A stretch of 64,000 bases of DNA from NCBI GenBank assembly GCA_001270045.2, contig DF970689.1, positions 39,350-103,349 on the forward strand, written 5' to 3'. This document shows positions 17,930-27,738 of the stretch, piece after piece. The notes below the pieces were generated by a model. It was not told the origin of the DNA, did no database searches, and saw nothing but the letters and a program-made list of their open reading frames with translations. Source of the stretch: Bacteroidales bacterium 6E (GTDB taxonomy: Bacteria; Bacteroidota; Bacteroidia; Bacteroidales; Prolixibacteraceae). A program made the position numbers and the translations under genes. The number at the start of each line of letters is the position of its first letter. Position 1 is the first letter of the stretch.

Positions 17930-20869
17930 TTATTTTTTCCATCCTGTTTGAAATCGTTCGGGGATGCCAAGCATCCTGCACATTTTGTTTACTTCTTCTT
18001 TCATCTCAATCATCCTGAGTTCACGGTCGACCATGGATTTATTAAAAATTTCGAGTTCATGGGTATAGCTTTTTAGTTTTTCCTCGGCCTGCATCTTTTC
18101 AGTAATGTCTTGTTTGACAGCAACATAGTGCGTTATTTGATTATTGGCACCGAAAATGGGTGCAATAGAACAAAGTTCCCAGAACAACTCCCCATGTTTT
18201 GTCCTGTTTTTGAACTGACCATGCCATACTTGTCCACTTTTCAGTACTTGCCACATATTCCGGTAATACTCTTTGGGTGTATCTTCGGATTTGATGATTC
18301 TGGGATTTTTTCCAATGGCTTCATCCCGTTCATATCCTGTTATGGCAAAAAAGTGTGGATTCGCGTATTCGATGATACCTTCGGAGTCGGTTATGATGAC
18401 AGACACCGGGCTATATTCAATGGCTTTGTAGAGTTTTGACAATTGCTGGTTAGATTCTTCCAGATCCTTGGTGCGCTCATTGATCAGTCCTTCCAGGTTT
18501 TCCTGATAAAGCCTGATTTGGGCTTCATTTTCCTTTCTTATGGAGATGTCCTCAAGTATGGACATATAACCCTTTTCGCCATCGGGAAAGTCCTGTTTGA
18601 CTGCCGTCTGCATTAACCATATTGGATTGCCATTTTGGTCGGTCATACGGGTCTCCAACCCAAAAGCAGATCCTTCCTCGAGTTTTTCCAGAAAGAGAAG
18701 TCTTTCTTCTTCGTCGCCATAAAACTCTCTTATATTGGAGCCCACCAAATCGTTTTTGATCTGGAAACCGAATAGCCCCACTCCAGCATTATTGATATCC
18801 TTGATTATCCCTTCACTGCTGATTAATGCTATGCCAACCGGTGCATTTTCGATAAGGTTCCTGAATCTCTCTTCTGAATTCCTGAGCTCTATTTCTGCTT
18901 CCTTGCGATCCGTAATATCCTGCAGGGTCAGCAGGATCCTGGGCTCTGTTTCTCCGAAAAGCCTTTCGGCATTCGCGGTAAAAATTCTTATGGCTGGTTG
19001 CAGGTTCCTATGCAAATGAAGGGTAATCTCGGAGGCAGCGTTATTTTTCTTCTTTTCGTAGATCTCATCCAACAATTGGTTCAAATGGCAATTGGCACAG
19101 GATGATTTTTCACCGCACTTTTCACCGGTGCGGCTGTCGAAACAAGTCAGCGCAACTCCAACTGGTTTTCCGAGAATCTCGATACGGGTTTTGGAGGCAT
19201 AATTAACGGCAGTCTGGTTTATCTTTATAATCTCTCTTCGGATATTCAGAAGGAACATCATGATGGGAGCACCCTGAAAGATGGCATTCAGTTCTTGTCG
19301 GCTCCTGAAAAGCTCATCCTCCATCTGTCTCTTGTGGGTAACGTCGATGGCCATACTGGTGATAAAGCTTTTCTCAAATTCAACTGTACCTCCCGGGCTA
19401 AAATTGAATTCCCATATTCTGGGACCATATTTTTTGGTTTTGATCATCCATGGTCCGGTCGGAATATGACTTGTTGCGGCTGTTTTGGGCCGGATCATCG
19501 GGTTGTTGAATTCTTCTTCAATAGGTGTGGCAATTTCCCTCCATTTGTCAAGTGTGTTGATTTCAGTGATTGAATAACCTGAAATTTCGGTAAAAGCTGC
19601 CGATAATTGCAAAATCCTGCCCTGGTGGTGGATCATGATCGGGAAAGGAGCTTTGTCAATGGCATCGCGAAGGCGCGTTTCCCTTTCAATGAGTTTGTTT
19701 TCAGTTATCTTGAAATCCGTAATGTCGGTAAACATGGCTTCCACACCAATAATTTCACCACTTTGCAACTTTGGGATTATATGACATTGAACCCATGTAA
19801 CTTTACCGGATACATCAATGAAGCGAAATGTTGAAACTGATACCTGCCGATTGTTTTCAGATATGTTGAAAATTTCCCTGACTTTCGATCTGTCATTTGG
19901 ATAGACGACTTTTTCGATCCATTCGTGAAGCTGATCTTCGGCCAATCCGGATAAAATACCGAACTGGGGATTATATGACACAATTTTTCCGTGCGGATCC
20001 GTTTTCAGGATTCCAACCGGCATAGTTGCAAAAAGTTCCTGTAAAACAGCCAGATCATTGGATATTCTTATTTCATTGGCTCGCTGTTCGGAAATGTCGC
20101 CTGCCGTTCCCTGGAGTCCGGATAACATGCCATCTTCGAGCAGTGGTGAGCCGGTTATTTCGAGATGGATAACAATTCCGTCCTTTTTGGTGAACTGCGT
20201 GTTAAAACGGAATCCTGAACTGTTCTGCATAAATAATGCATTTTTGTGGATCCATCGGATATTGGGGATTCCGTCGGGATTGTCAAACAGTTCGTGCACC
20301 GGTTGTCCTATCCATTCTTCAGCCGTATAGCCGGTCAATGGCATGAACGATGGGCTTAAGTAGGTGATTCGCAGGTGTTTGTCGGTTTTCCAGATGGTTA
20401 CATAAGATTGCTCCGCAAGGCTTTGATAAAAGTTATCGCCGTGTGGTACGACGGATTCCGTCTTTTTGTTTTTTGAAAAAAACATGTTCCTGTCCAGGAC
20501 TTCCAGGATTTTCTCAGGAATCATTTGGATGTCTTTCTTTAAGATCAGGTAGTCTGCACCTTTAAAAACTGCTTCAACAGCATCTTTTTCCCCAACAGGC
20601 TCACTGAAAAAAATGAAAGGTGCATTCGATTTGGCTTGACAATACTCAAGGACTGACAATCCATTCATTTCCTTGAACTGGTAATTACAAATGATAAGGT
20701 CAGGAGAATTTGAATCTAATTCAATCCTTAGCCTATCGAAGGTTTCTACCTCACGGATTTTACTTCCCCAACCGTATCCGTTCAGCACATTCCTGATCAT
20801 TTCCGTATCGGACTGAATATCCGCGATAAGAAGGATGTCAAGCTGTAATTCTGATTGGGATGCGTCCAT
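17930..20869 (-). CDS. PAS-repeat signalling protein with a pseudo-receiver and no kinase domain
   Basis: The start is placed at MDASQSELQLD (20869); an in-frame ATG lies 20 codons upstream (20929). The N-terminus is receiver-like, but the phosphoacceptor position reads CNY where active receivers have SDY, and the acidic pocket (IADIQ) is reduced. Six or so PAS/PAC units follow, recognisable by QGTAGDIS, EAMFTDITDFK, TSMAIDVTHKR, LTLQDITDRK, MSILEDISIRK and VAVKQDITEKM. The protein ends with a short coiled coil and the motif VNKMCRMLGIPERF; no HisKA or HATPase is present. It probably relays a signal by protein contact to the neighbouring kinases. One PAS unit contains CGEKSSCANCH, a possible metal- or redox-sensitive Cys cluster. 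Confidence 0.85.
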   Translation of the reverse strand: MDASQSELQLDILLIADIQSDTEMIRNVLNGYGWGSKIREVETFDRLRIELDSNSPDLIICNYQFKEMNGLSVLEYCQAKSNAPFIFFSEPVGEKDAVEAVFKGADYLILKKDIQMIPEKILEVLDRNMFFSKNKKTESVVPHGDNFYQSLAEQSYVTIWKTDKHLRITYLSPSFMPLTGYTAEEWIGQPVHELFDNPDGIPNIRWIHKNALFMQNSSGFRFNTQFTKKDGIVIHLEITGSPLLEDGMLSGLQGTAGDISEQRANEIRISNDLAVLQELFATMPVGILKTDPHGKIVSYNPQFGILSGLAEDQLHEWIEKVVYPNDRSKVREIFNISENNRQVSVSTFRFIDVSGKVTWVQCHIIPKLQSGEIIGVEAMFTDITDFKITENKLIERETRLRDAIDKAPFPIMIHHQGRILQLSAAFTEISGYSITEINTLDKWREIATPIEEEFNNPMIRPKTAATSHIPTGPWMIKTKKYGPRIWEFNFSPGGTVEFEKSFITSMAIDVTHKRQMEDELFRSRQELNAIFQGAPIMMFLLNIRREIIKINQTAVNYASKTRIEILGKPVGVALTCFDSRTGEKCGEKSSCANCHLNQLLDEIYEKKKNNAASEITLHLHRNLQPAIRIFTANAERLFGETEPRILLTLQDITDRKEAEIELRNSEERFRNLIENAPVGIALISSEGIIKDINNAGVGLFGFQIKNDLVGSNIREFYGDEEERLLFLEKLEEGSAFGLETRMTDQNGNPIWLMQTAVKQDFPDGEKGYMSILEDISIRKENEAQIRLYQENLEGLINERTKDLEESNQQLSKLYKAIEYSPVSVIITDSEGIIEYANPHFFAITGYERDEAIGKNPRIIKSEDTPKEYYRNMWQVLKSGQVWHGQFKNRTKHGELFWELCSIAPIFGANNQITHYVAVKQDITEKMQAEEKLKSYTHELEIFNKSMVDRELRMIEMKEEVNKMCRMLGIPERFQTGWKK

Positions 20870-21098
20870 CGATAAAACCATTAAATAGGATGAAGTTCTT
20901 TCTTCGCCTGTGCCAATACCTGGGCTCACAGGATTCCAAAAACCTTGTTAAAATACGCATTTTATGGATTTTATCATCACCTGGGGTTGAAAACAATTCA
21001 GTTGATGTGCTCAAAGTTGCTGATCAAAAAGACTTTGTAGAAATTGTTGCCTTGAATAACGGGAGAAAAAATATTCGCTTGCAACTGAATTTGTGTAT

Positions 21099-23231
21099 TC
21101 AGGATCCTGCAACTGTGGCAACAGGAATTGAAAAACTGAATTCTGATCCTTTTCCTTGCAGGCTGGTCACCCAAATTTCACCGTTGTTCTGCCTGATGAG
21201 TTCACGGCAGAGGACAAGGCCCAGACCGGAGCTGGGCTCACCTTCGGTGCCAGGGGTTCGGTATTTCTGAGTTAAACTAAAGATAGTCATCAGCTTATCA
21301 GATGGAATGCCAATTCCGTTATCCTTCACATGCACCACGACATCATCATGGCCGTTAAGTTTAGCCGAGATATTGACTTCACCCCCCGGATGGGTAAATT
21401 TTATCCCGTTTGAAATTAGGTTTCTAAGAACTGTCCCGACCATTTTTTCATCTGCAAAAACATACAGTTCGGGATGTGTCTGGTTGACAAGACGGATGCC
21501 TTTCCCGGCAGCTGTGGAAATGAGTTGCTGGAAGATCTTTTCTACCAGAAGATGAATTGAAAATGCATTTTTTCTGATTTCTGCCCCATGACGTTGCAGT
21601 ACTGACCATTCCAAAAGATTGTCGAGCAGGTTTGAAAGCGCAACGGAAGCCTCCCTGATGGAATGGGTCATCCCTTTTAGTTCTTCTTTGGAAATATTGT
21701 CAACCTCTGAAATCATCATGTCAGTGAGGCCTGTAAATGCAGATATCGGACCACGCAGATCATGCGCGATTATTGACAGCAGGCGGTCCTTTTCATGGTT
21801 TACCTGTTTGAGTTGTCGGTTCTGGTTTTCAATCTGCTCTTGTGTCTTTTTCATTTCGGTAGTGTCAGAAATGAGCCCGAGGCCACCTTCGATATCCCCT
21901 TTATCATTCTTTATAACCTCTATATGAATATCCAGATCCAAATCTGAAAAACTGTTATTTGAGAATAAACGAATGTCAAACCGGTTTCGGATCCCTTGAA
22001 AGGTTAAATCAATCATCTCTTTTACCCTTGGATCGGGATATTGATTCAGGTTGTAACCTGTCAGTTTTTCCTGGTTGGTCCCGAATATCCGTTTAAAATT
22101 TTCATTGGCTATCTGTATAATGCCTGATGCATTAAAATAGACGACACCGGCGGGAGCATTTTCAATAATGGTGCGGAGTTTCTTTTCGGTATCCCTTAGA
22201 TGAAGTTCTGATTTCTTTTCTTTTGTAATGTCATGAAAGATCATCAGGGAACCCATTTTGTTCTTCCGTCGATCGGATAGATTTGAAATATTTGCCACGA
22301 AATATCTGACATCTCCATTGAAATACAACTGGATTTCCTGAGAAACATGCTTGTCAGTCAACAGAAGATTCGATAACTCATTCCACTTGTAAAGGAAATC
22401 CTGGGCAGGGATTCCGTAGTGCTGATCTGAAATACCAAGAATTTCACGGGCAGCTGAATTATAGTCTGTAATCCTGTTCAGTTGATCCAGAATGATGATG
22501 GGCCCCGGTACCGTATCAAACAGGAGGCTTCGGGCTGGCGGGGACAAAATCAGGAATTGGTGTCGTGAAAGTGCAATTGCTATGAAAATTCCGGTTATTG
22601 TAAATGCAAATGGATGAGGATCAATTCCTTCAGGTGTCAGTTCCAACAGGAAAAAGAAATATAAGACCAGTGGGACCAGTGTTCCTGCCATGACCATCAT
22701 AATCTGGGTCTTGTGCGGAGTTGAGGCAAGAAGATACATTTTGGCCATCAGTATGATACTGATTGTAATGCTTCCGAAAATGTATGCCGAATAGATCCAA
22801 TACAGAATCTCTCTGTTGAATTGAATGGCGACATGTGAACTTGTCTTAAGCGAATGGATGTCACTGAAATAGAGGTTGCCGGGATTGATCACCGCAAGGG
22901 TTAGGTTTACGGCAGGCAAGAGATAGATAAATGCCTTGATAACTTTGCTATGCCTGTATTCAGAATGGGTATAGCAAAGTGCGAAGTAAAGAAATGCTGA
23001 TGGAAGCAGTGAAATGCCAATATAAGACAGTTTGAAATAGGTAATTATGGAGTCCAGATCGGTGGCTGCAACCTGAAAGGCATAGAAAAATGCGTAGATG
23101 GCAATCCCACCCAGGGTCGCCGAAAAACTCTTGGCCCCTGATTCATGCCGGGAAATATAGGTGATATATGCCATGACTGCCATCAGGATGGCAGCAAACA
23201 TCGATAATATAAAGAAAACATTATATGACAT
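21099..23231 (-). CDS. Sensor histidine kinase with N-terminal 7TM domain and PAS domains
   Basis: A 710-residue protein. Residues about 1-215 form seven hydrophobic helices of the histidine-kinase N-terminal 7TM type. PAS units follow (about 225-340 and 355-470; PAC-like IFHDITKEKK and LGLISDTTEMKK). The HisKA motif is IIAHDLRGPISAF near residue 487. HATPase motifs are NLISNGIKFT, KDNGIGI and SSGLGLVL. It lacks a receiver, so it must signal to a separate regulator, perhaps the sigma54 activator or the hybrid kinase in the same block. About 170-220 bases without genes flank it on each side. Confidence 0.92.
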   Translation of the reverse strand: MSYNVFFILSMFAAILMAVMAYITYISRHESGAKSFSATLGGIAIYAFFYAFQVAATDLDSIITYFKLSYIGISLLPSAFLYFALCYTHSEYRHSKVIKAFIYLLPAVNLTLAVINPGNLYFSDIHSLKTSSHVAIQFNREILYWIYSAYIFGSITISIILMAKMYLLASTPHKTQIMMVMAGTLVPLVLYFFFLLELTPEGIDPHPFAFTITGIFIAIALSRHQFLILSPPARSLLFDTVPGPIIILDQLNRITDYNSAAREILGISDQHYGIPAQDFLYKWNELSNLLLTDKHVSQEIQLYFNGDVRYFVANISNLSDRRKNKMGSLMIFHDITKEKKSELHLRDTEKKLRTIIENAPAGVVYFNASGIIQIANENFKRIFGTNQEKLTGYNLNQYPDPRVKEMIDLTFQGIRNRFDIRLFSNNSFSDLDLDIHIEVIKNDKGDIEGGLGLISDTTEMKKTQEQIENQNRQLKQVNHEKDRLLSIIAHDLRGPISAFTGLTDMMISEVDNISKEELKGMTHSIREASVALSNLLDNLLEWSVLQRHGAEIRKNAFSIHLLVEKIFQQLISTAAGKGIRLVNQTHPELYVFADEKMVGTVLRNLISNGIKFTHPGGEVNISAKLNGHDDVVVHVKDNGIGIPSDKLMTIFSLTQKYRTPGTEGEPSSGLGLVLCRELIRQNNGEIWVTSLQGKGSEFSFSIPVATVAGS

Positions 23232-23455
23232 TGTTGTGTCCGGGTGTTAGTCTGCTGGCTTCATCCCCGAACAAAACAACCCTGCATGTAATGACGTGTC
23301 ATTCATTCCTGAAAGCGGCTAAAGTTTATTTGGTGTTCGGATTGATTCTCTAAATCAAACGGCAAGTTATTAAAAATATGGTTTCCGAAGATCGTTCCGG
23401 TCAAATTTTCATCCGGTAATTATCATGTCAATATTCAACTCACATGAAGTTGCAA

Positions 23456-24187
23456 TTACAGATTGGCCTGGATAATGGACAGAATTTCTGATCTGCTGTT
23501 TCTCGATACTGGAATTTTCTCATCATTGCACATGATCAGCTCGCCTCCATCCCCTTTAATGTATTTTTTGATGCAATTCAGATTGATCAGGAATGATTTA
23601 TGAACCCTTAAGAAATCTTTGCCTTTTAGCATTTCCTCGAAATATCGAAGTGTTTTGCTCGTCATGACGAGCCTTTCGTTTTTCAGTCGGATCATTGTAT
23701 AATTTCCGTCTGATTTGCAATAAATGATTTCCCTGAAAGTTACCAGTTCAACTCCGTCATTGTCAGGTACCGGTATTTTATCACTTACAGTAAGGTTTGA
23801 AATACGGGATGAAATGCTTTGCCTGCATTTCAGGATGATAGTTTCAAGCTGGTCTGGAGAAACCGGTTTCACAAGGTAGCCGGTGGCGTTTGTCCCTACT
23901 GCCTTAACTGCATACTCCAGATGTGCAGTCGTGAAAACGATGGAAATATTGTGGTCGTCAATTAATTCAGCCATATCAAGTCCTGATATTCCCGGCATGT
24001 CTATATCCAGAAACAACAGATCAGGTTTGTGGATTTTTAAAAGTTTAAGGCCTTCCACAGGATGGTTTGTGGTAAATATCACCTCAGTGGACTTATTGAA
24101 ATTCTCTTCCAGATCATATACCAATGTCTCAAGTGCATGTTTCTCATCATCAATAATGGCAATCCGTAATTTTTTCTCCATAGTCAA
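23456..24187 (-). CDS. LytTR-family response regulator
   Basis: A 243-residue protein with a receiver (phosphoacceptor Asp in LLFLDIDMPGISGLD, Thr in IVFTTAHLEYA, Lys in YLVKPV) and a C-terminal LytTR DNA-binding domain (about 145-243, VELVTFREIIYCKSDGNYT and FLRVHKSFLINL). The start could be the first or the third codon (MTMEKK). It follows the LytS-like kinase by 30 bases, making a standard LytS/LytR-type pair. Confidence 0.95.
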   Translation of the reverse strand: MTMEKKLRIAIIDDEKHALETLVYDLEENFNKSTEVIFTTNHPVEGLKLLKIHKPDLLFLDIDMPGISGLDMAELIDDHNISIVFTTAHLEYAVKAVGTNATGYLVKPVSPDQLETIILKCRQSISSRISNLTVSDKIPVPDNDGVELVTFREIIYCKSDGNYTMIRLKNERLVMTSKTLRYFEEMLKGKDFLRVHKSFLINLNCIKKYIKGDGGELIMCNDEKIPVSRNSRSEILSIIQANL

Positions 24188-24217
24188 TTCCGTTTGGGTT
24201 CATTCAATTTGAAATTA

Positions 24218-26128
24218 TCAGTATTGTTCATGGTTTATCATTAACGGCAAGGTAAATCTTACTTCGGTGCCATTTGGTTTATCGTTCTCCGTTAAGTCGG
24301 TAATCGTGATTTTCGGCTTGTCGACATTGTCGGTATCCATCAGCTCGATTCTTCTTCGCGTAAGCTCCATGGCCATTGATTTATGGGAAGGATTCATCTC
24401 TTTGCTGATGTTTTTTGAAAAATTTCTTCCCACACCATTGTCACGGACCACAAATTCAAGATGACTCTGGTTCATGATCACCATGACTCTCAGCACCTTG
24501 TTGTCCTTTTTGGGAGCCAACCCATGCACAATGGCATTCTCAACATATGGCTGCAGAATAAGGGGAGGTACCCATACCTGGTTGGGTTTGATCCTTGGGT
24601 CGACCCTGAGATCGAAACCAAAATCATCCCTGAAACGCAACTGTTCGAGCTCAATATATAATTGAAGGGCTTCAAGCTCACTCTGCAGCAGGATGGCGTC
24701 CTTTGACGCATAGTGGAGTATCAGCCTGATCAGTTTCGCAAATTTGGTGATGTAATCGGATGCTTTTTTCGTCTCGTTTGTGATCACATAGGCCCTGATC
24801 GAATTGAGTGAGTTAAAGATAAAATGTGGGTTCATTTGCGCTTTAAGGGCAATCAAACGGACTTTATCCATTTCATTCTCAATTGTTTTCTTCTCCTGCT
24901 CCGATTGTTTTATCCGATACCCCATGGCCAGTGAGAAAACGAAAACTTCTATTGCAGAACCAAGCATCATGTATGAAATGTTAAGAAAGACCATTGCCAA
25001 AACGCCCCCGGCCAAAAAAAACATGCTCCCCATAACCAGGTAGAGTACAATTTTATGTTTGTAATTCAGGATAATGTAAATATAGGCTCCTAAAGCAAAC
25101 AAGATCATGAAATAGCGTTCTGTTGCGATGATATACTGTTCATATTCTGCAAGATATCCAGTTACCAGCACAAAAAACACCAACGCAAGAATTACAAAAA
25201 GCAGTCGGATTGCCCATCGGATCGCATTGTCAAGTAATGGAAAATCCCGCGAAGCATTCAGGAAGATGGCAGCAAACCAGAGGTACGAAATATTCACCAA
25301 AATCTGGATCAATTCATTATGGAGATACATGTATCGGGGTAAGTGACTTTCCAGATAAGCGAAAAGGAATGGCAGCCGTATTCCCAGATAAAGAAGTAAC
25401 ATGAACAAATAAATCGCATAGAACAGAAAAAGCCTGTCGCGATGAATAAAAAATATTCCCAGGGAATAAAGTATCATAAGGAGCATCCCCCCTATAAAAA
25501 GCAAATACGGGACCTGTCGAATGACATCTTCCATAGAAATCATGCTGTAGCCTTCTCTTTCAGCAATTTCCGGATGCAGAAATTCAGGGGGGTGAAGTCT
25601 GTCGCGAACTGATGTGTGCTTAAGTTTTACATAAAGGTATCTATCTTCCCATAATTCGGATGCTGTCACTTCAAAGTCGGCATAGGGCATAAACCTGACT
25701 TGCCTGAGCTTTTTGATAGAGGCAAAGGATTCCTTATTGTCGGGCTGTAGACTATAGGGATAAAGCAATATATCATCATAGTTGGGAAACCGTATAATCC
25801 AGGAATCGGAAAGTGTAAGGTCCATTCCATGAAAATCGAGTCGTAACCAATAGACGTGGAGAGGAGATATGAGTTTCTCGGACTGTGCTTGACTGAATAA
25901 ACTGTCAGCTCCTGAATACGTGATTTCGTGTATTGAGTATTGTGCTTTTTTGTCAGGGAAAACCTTATAGGGTATGGTACCACGAAATTTCAGAACTTCA
26001 GGATTTTCTTGTGTCAACGCTAAAGCTGGAAGTATCAGAATCAATCCGATAAGCTTTAACCGCAGCCAAAGATTATTGATAGTCTTTCCGGAAATATGCC
26101 TGTTCTGATGCATGAGGTGGTTTAACAA
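24218..26128 (-). CDS. LytS-like sensor histidine kinase with 7TMR-DISM sensor
   Basis: A 636-residue protein. It has a signal-like N-terminal helix, an extracytoplasmic 7TMR-DISM-type beta domain (about 45-200), seven membrane helices (about 210-400) and a His_kinase domain of the LytS/YehU type with KAQMNPHFIFNSLNSIRAY near residue 440. The ATPase part has PPLILQPYVENAIVHGL and RDNGVGRN. It pairs with the LytTR regulator immediately downstream. DISM domains usually bind carbohydrates or other small extracellular ligands; the ligand here is unknown. Confidence 0.92.
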   Translation of the reverse strand: MLNHLMHQNRHISGKTINNLWLRLKLIGLILILPALALTQENPEVLKFRGTIPYKVFPDKKAQYSIHEITYSGADSLFSQAQSEKLISPLHVYWLRLDFHGMDLTLSDSWIIRFPNYDDILLYPYSLQPDNKESFASIKKLRQVRFMPYADFEVTASELWEDRYLYVKLKHTSVRDRLHPPEFLHPEIAEREGYSMISMEDVIRQVPYLLFIGGMLLMILYSLGIFFIHRDRLFLFYAIYLFMLLLYLGIRLPFLFAYLESHLPRYMYLHNELIQILVNISYLWFAAIFLNASRDFPLLDNAIRWAIRLLFVILALVFFVLVTGYLAEYEQYIIATERYFMILFALGAYIYIILNYKHKIVLYLVMGSMFFLAGGVLAMVFLNISYMMLGSAIEVFVFSLAMGYRIKQSEQEKKTIENEMDKVRLIALKAQMNPHFIFNSLNSIRAYVITNETKKASDYITKFAKLIRLILHYASKDAILLQSELEALQLYIELEQLRFRDDFGFDLRVDPRIKPNQVWVPPLILQPYVENAIVHGLAPKKDNKVLRVMVIMNQSHLEFVVRDNGVGRNFSKNISKEMNPSHKSMAMELTRRRIELMDTDNVDKPKITITDLTENDKPNGTEVRFTLPLMINHEQY

Positions 26129-26317
26129 TGGAGGAATTGGGAGTACAAGATAAACAAATATGAATATCTAACTTGATAAAAGTATGTTTTAGGGAATTTT
26201 GGGGATGCAAATCGTACCGGGAAACAGAATTAACGAACAATACGGCACAAACTTCCAAAAATTTAGTTCAAGACCTGAAAATTCCATGGAACCGTTATTG
26301 AATCGTGGCCTGACAGG

Positions 26318-26348
26318 TTTACCATTTCATTTCATTGAACTACTTTTG
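26318..26348 (+). promoter_or_regulatory. Predicted sigma-ABfr promoter of elbB
   Basis: TTTA (26318-26321), exactly 19 bases, TACTTTTG (26341-26348). This fits the Bacteroidota pattern TTTG-N19-TAnnTTTG with one mismatch. A second TACTTTTG follows at 26350-26357, so two start sites 9 bases apart are possible. Confidence 0.5.
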
Positions 26349-26382
26349 TTACTTTTGAATTAGAAACCAATATTCAGTAATC

Positions 26383-27033
26383 ATGAAAAAGAAATTTGCC
26401 ATTATTCTGGCAGGGTGCGGTGTCTATGACGGTGCCGAAATACATGAGGCAACCCTGACCATGCTGGCGATATCCCGCCAGGGGGCCGAATACCAGTGCT
26501 TTGCGCCGGATGTCGACCAGACCCATGTAGTGAACCATTTGACTGGCAAAGAGATGAATGAGAGAAGGAATGTACTGGTTGAATCGGCGCGGATTGCAAG
26601 GGGAAATATTTTGTCTCTGTCAGATTTTCATGCCTCCGAATATGATGCCATTGTTTTCCCGGGGGGATTTGGAGTCGCCAAAAATCTATGCACTTTTGCC
26701 TTTGATGGTGTGGAATGCTCAGTAAATGAGGAGGTTCGGGTAGCTGTCAATGAAACGTACAAGGCTGGTAAGCCGATTGGGGCACTCTGTATTTCACCGG
26801 TCCTTATTGCCAAAATTCTTGGTGGTGTGGAAGTTACCATAGGCATGGACCCGAAAACCGCTTCCGCAGTCAAATCGATGGGTGGACAACATGTTAACAC
26901 CACACATGGGGAGGTCGTTGTCGACAAACGTAACAAGATTGTAACTACTCCTTGCTATATGCTAGATGCCAACATCAGCCAGATTGCCGATGGAGCCGAC
27001 CATGTAATCAGGACCATTTTGGGTATGGTCTGA
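26383..27033 (+). CDS. elbB: Isoprenoid biosynthesis glyoxalase ElbB
   Basis: A 216-residue DJ-1/PfpI-superfamily protein. Diagnostic stretches are LAGCGVYDGAEIHEAT at the N-terminus, VFPGGFGVAKNLCTFA and the nucleophile elbow GALCISPVLIAKILG. E. coli ElbB is a glyoxalase-like protein linked genetically to isoprenoid synthesis; its exact substrate is unsettled. It starts a plus-strand run with the TatD-like, TcdA and SUI1 genes. Confidence 0.92.
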   Translation: MKKKFAIILAGCGVYDGAEIHEATLTMLAISRQGAEYQCFAPDVDQTHVVNHLTGKEMNERRNVLVESARIARGNILSLSDFHASEYDAIVFPGGFGVAKNLCTFAFDGVECSVNEEVRVAVNETYKAGKPIGALCISPVLIAKILGGVEVTIGMDPKTASAVKSMGGQHVNTTHGEVVVDKRNKIVTTPCYMLDANISQIADGADHVIRTILGMV

Positions 27034-27072
27034 GTGTTCAGGACGGGAAAAATTAATTGAAAAATTACTTGA

Positions 27073-27738
27073 ATGCAGTGCATTGATATACATACCCACC
27101 AGATTCCGGCAGGAACAGGGAAGCTTTTTATTCTGAACCGTTTCCCGGACAACAGTCTCCCGGAACTGCCACCCGGTGGATTCTTTTCAATTGGTTTGCA
27201 TCCATGGTACGTGGGTGGCAGCCGGGAAATTAAACGTCAGATGAGCTATCTTGAAGGACTTGTTTCCTCGGATGGGGTCATTGCCATTGGAGAGTGTGGC
27301 CTGGACAAAGTGTGCAAGACCGATTGGTCTTATCAACTGGAAGCGTTTCTTTGGCAATGTGACATGGCTGAAGAACTGAACAAACCGGTCATCATTCACT
27401 GTGTTCGTGCATGGAATGACATCTATCACTTGCATCGTAAGCGAAATCCCAAGGTCCCCTGGATACTTCATGGCTACAATGCCAATGATATGGTTACAAG
27501 TCAATTGTTGCAACAGAACATCTTCTTTTCGTTTGGAAAGGCATTGCTGGAGGAGGATTCGCCTGCACGCAAATCTTTCCAGATGATCCCTCCTGAAAAG
27601 ATTTTTCTGGAAACCGATGAGGAGAGCCTTTCCATTCAGAATGTGTATGAAAAGGCAAGTGAATTGATGGATATTAAAGTGACAACTTTGGCAGAACAGA
27701 TCGAATGGAATTTCCGACAGGTATTTGTGAGACAATGA
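27073..27738 (+). CDS. TatD-family metal-dependent hydrolase
   Basis: A 221-residue TIM-barrel hydrolase, shorter than E. coli TatD, as is usual in this phylum. All metal ligands are visible: His7 and His9 (DIHTH), Glu in IGECGLD, His in VIIHCVRAW, His in ILHGYNA and Asp in LETDEES. The family has deoxyribonuclease or D-aminoacyl-tRNA deacylase activities; which applies here is not determinable. Its stop overlaps the next gene's ATG. Confidence 0.88.
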   Translation: MQCIDIHTHQIPAGTGKLFILNRFPDNSLPELPPGGFFSIGLHPWYVGGSREIKRQMSYLEGLVSSDGVIAIGECGLDKVCKTDWSYQLEAFLWQCDMAEELNKPVIIHCVRAWNDIYHLHRKRNPKVPWILHGYNANDMVTSQLLQQNIFFSFGKALLEEDSPARKSFQMIPPEKIFLETDEESLSIQNVYEKASELMDIKVTTLAEQIEWNFRQVFVRQ

